From Janthinobacterium sp. UMAB-56 (GTDB lineage Bacteria > Pseudomonadota > Gammaproteobacteria > Burkholderiales > Burkholderiaceae_D): a DNA stretch of 64,000 nucleotides. The stretch is from the NCBI RefSeq assembly GCF_900095265.1, contig NZ_LT607659.1:135867-199866 (forward strand), in the 5' to 3' direction. Numbering within the stretch: position 1 is the stretch's first letter; each line of letters begins with the position of its first letter. Below, piece by piece: positions 62,554 to 64,000 of the stretch. A program made the translations under genes and the position numbers. The notes beneath the pieces were generated by a model. It did no database searches and had not been told where the DNA came from. It saw nothing but the letters and a program-made list of their open reading frames with translations.

Positions 62554-63408
62554 TCAGGACAACTGCGCCGGTAGCGCGGCCGCGCGCGCGCGGCCACGCG
62601 TAAGCGCATGCCAGCCGGCGCGCAGGGCAAGCAGGCAGGCGTCGGCGAACATGGCGGCGCCACCGTTGAGGCGCCGGCGTAATACGCGTGCCGCCATCCG
62701 GTAGCGGCCGGAACCATACAGCTGCTTGACCAGCCTGCGCACGGCTGGCGCATGCATGATGGCATCGTCGCACAGGAGCAGGTAATCGCGCAGCGCCACG
62801 TCGTCCAGCACCCGGCCAAAATTGAAAAAACCATGGAAACCGAACGATGGACCGGTGGGCGCAACGCATTCGAAGGCAAAGCTGGAGGCCAGGCGGGTAT
62901 CGGCAAAGCGCACGCCGAACTCCTCGCGCAACTGAACGCCATGCAACTCACAGATCGCATAGTCCTCGGGGTGGGCTTGCGTGATGGCCAGTTGTGGCAA
63001 GACCTCGTACAGGCGCCGCGACCGCAGCGAAAAGCCGCCATTTCCGACGGCCACCGGGCGATGCGACCACGGTGCGCCTATGTAATCGCAGTCCAGGAAA
63101 GCGCTCTGCCATTGGCGCGCATCCACGATGAAACTGTCCCACTGCATGATGAGCACATGCGTGCCGCTGAAATGGGCACCCAGCTCATGCACCACGAATG
63201 CCGAATACGCCTCCACGCTCGCGATGGGGGCGATCAGTACCTGGCGTATATGCGGGGGCAAGTCATGCAGGCGGGAAGTGAACAGCAGGCATTCCTTGAA
63301 ATCGGCGCCTGCCAGGCAGCGCTCGATGGCAAAGCTGGCCAGCTCGGGATAACGCGTTTCCACGCACACCAGGCTGATGTTGCGGAGGTCCAGCTTGTCA
63401 TTATGCAT
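62554..63408 (-). CDS. DUF5672-type protein, putative glycosyltransferase
   Basis: 284 residues. The pattern ISLVCVETRYPELASFAIER at the start, VLIMQWDSFIVDARQW, CDYIGAPWSHRPVAVGNGGF and the SLRSRRLYEVLPQL segment, followed by HPEDYAIC, matches the DUF5672 family, seen in polysaccharide clusters and thought to be related to GT-A glycosyltransferases (WDSF as a metal-binding DxD-like site). The C-terminal 80 residues are basic and Ala/Arg-rich. Function is inferred from family context only. Confidence 0.65.
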   Translation of the reverse strand: MHNDKLDLRNISLVCVETRYPELASFAIERCLAGADFKECLLFTSRLHDLPPHIRQVLIAPIASVEAYSAFVVHELGAHFSGTHVLIMQWDSFIVDARQWQSAFLDCDYIGAPWSHRPVAVGNGGFSLRSRRLYEVLPQLAITQAHPEDYAICELHGVQLREEFGVRFADTRLASSFAFECVAPTGPSFGFHGFFNFGRVLDDVALRDYLLLCDDAIMHAPAVRRLVKQLYGSGRYRMAARVLRRRLNGGAAMFADACLLALRAGWHALTRGRARAAALPAQLS

Positions 63409-63541
63409 CGCAGGCTTTTCATCGGAGTGTGGGCGGAAGGCATGCCAGGCGCGGGCATGGCATATTTTGCAACGCCCGCATCATACAGCGCAAAGCGGTG
63501 CCTTACAAGGGGCATGCCCGCCCTGCTCCCGTGCGAACGGT

Positions 63542-63985
63542 TCAGCGCCCCATGCCGCGCCGGCGCAAGCCGAAATCATGGCCCACCACCAGCAAAGTGC
63601 TGGCCACCAGGCTCGATAGCCCCACGATCAGCTGGATCAATTTATCGTCAGGCAATATCCACAACGACGCGTCCGGCGTCTCGCAGCCCGTCGCCGCACT
63701 GATCAATGGAGAGACCCAGGCCGCACCCGGCGTCACGTCGAGCACGACGGCGCCGTCGGCACTGGTCTGCAGATAGATATCGCCCCCTTCGGCCAGGGTA
63801 AAGCAGATGCCCACGCCCGTTTCCGTGGCGCGGATATTGTCCTGCATGCTGCGGTTATGTTCCTCGACCCACACTTCCACGTCGTACGGCGTTTCCAGGT
63901 GTTCCCACGGACGGGGGCGAAAACGGGGACGTTCTTCCGGGCTGGCGGGGGAATCGGGGATGTTGCTGTCTGCTGCGCCTTGCAT
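63542..63985 (-). CDS. Hypothetical small protein with a C-terminal membrane helix
   Basis: 147 residues. A Pro-rich N-terminus (SPASPEERPRFRPRPWEHLE) is followed by a compact beta-rich part and one C-terminal membrane helix (IQLIVGLSSLVASTLLVVGH) with a basic tail. I recognise no family. Its reading frame is open and codon use is like its neighbours, so it is probably real. It is upstream of the DUF5672 gene on the same strand, with a gap of 133 bp. Confidence 0.6.
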   Translation of the reverse strand: MQGAADSNIPDSPASPEERPRFRPRPWEHLETPYDVEVWVEEHNRSMQDNIRATETGVGICFTLAEGGDIYLQTSADGAVVLDVTPGAAWVSPLISAATGCETPDASLWILPDDKLIQLIVGLSSLVASTLLVVGHDFGLRRRGMGR

Positions 63986-64000
63986 GCTCGTTAACCTTTT

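Overview
The window looks like chromosomal DNA of a GC-rich betaproteobacterium, most likely an Oxalobacteraceae member close to Janthinobacterium, Massilia or Duganella. This is inferred from base composition and protein families; no database search was possible. No rRNA, tRNA, CRISPR array, insertion sequence or phage gene was seen.

Positions 1-11,000 hold housekeeping and metabolic genes: relA and ridA, an alpha/beta hydrolase, the dicarboxylate carrier dctA, a DoxX-like protein, a 3-oxoacid CoA-transferase pair (scoAB) divergent from a PAS-LuxR regulator, a short-chain dehydrogenase, and ETF-ubiquinone oxidoreductase.

Positions 11,100-21,300 form a sugar- and protein-modification island beside the flagellins. 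It holds two methyltransferases, two related beta-propeller glycosidase-like proteins, a DegT/StrS aminotransferase, a WbqC-like protein, a GNAT acetyltransferase and a 1070-residue TPR-SPINDLY (OGT-like) glycosyltransferase. The layout suggests a flagellin glycosylation system. A nearly identical promoter and leader precedes both the aminotransferase operon and the SPINDLY gene, and in the first case it leads into an unrecognised 46-codon ORF.

Positions 21,390-26,504 carry five tandem flagellin genes. Each has its own promoter-like box. The first four also have a 5' stem-loop and an intrinsic terminator. They are nearly identical at both ends, including at synonymous sites, which suggests gene conversion. 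A FliK-like gene follows.

Positions 27,720-59,017 encode an apparently complete flagellum in the modular order of lateral (Flag-2 type) systems: fliM-N-P-Q-R-flhB-flhA on the minus strand, fliE-F-G-H-I-J, then fliD-S-T-K-L-fliA-motA-motB-flgM-flgN, a stand-alone FlgJ-type muramidase, flgA (minus), and flgB-C-D-E-F-G-H-I-J-K-L plus one uncharacterised gene. No fliO, no LafK-type sigma-54 activator and no chemotaxis genes are present. FliM lacks the N-terminal CheY-binding motif, FlgJ is split into two genes, and the cap protein FliD carries a perfect EF-hand calcium-binding loop.

Positions 59,100-64,000 hold a GT9 glycosyltransferase, a PAS-GGDEF-EAL cyclic-di-GMP protein, a DUF5672-type protein and a small membrane protein, all on the minus strand except the first.
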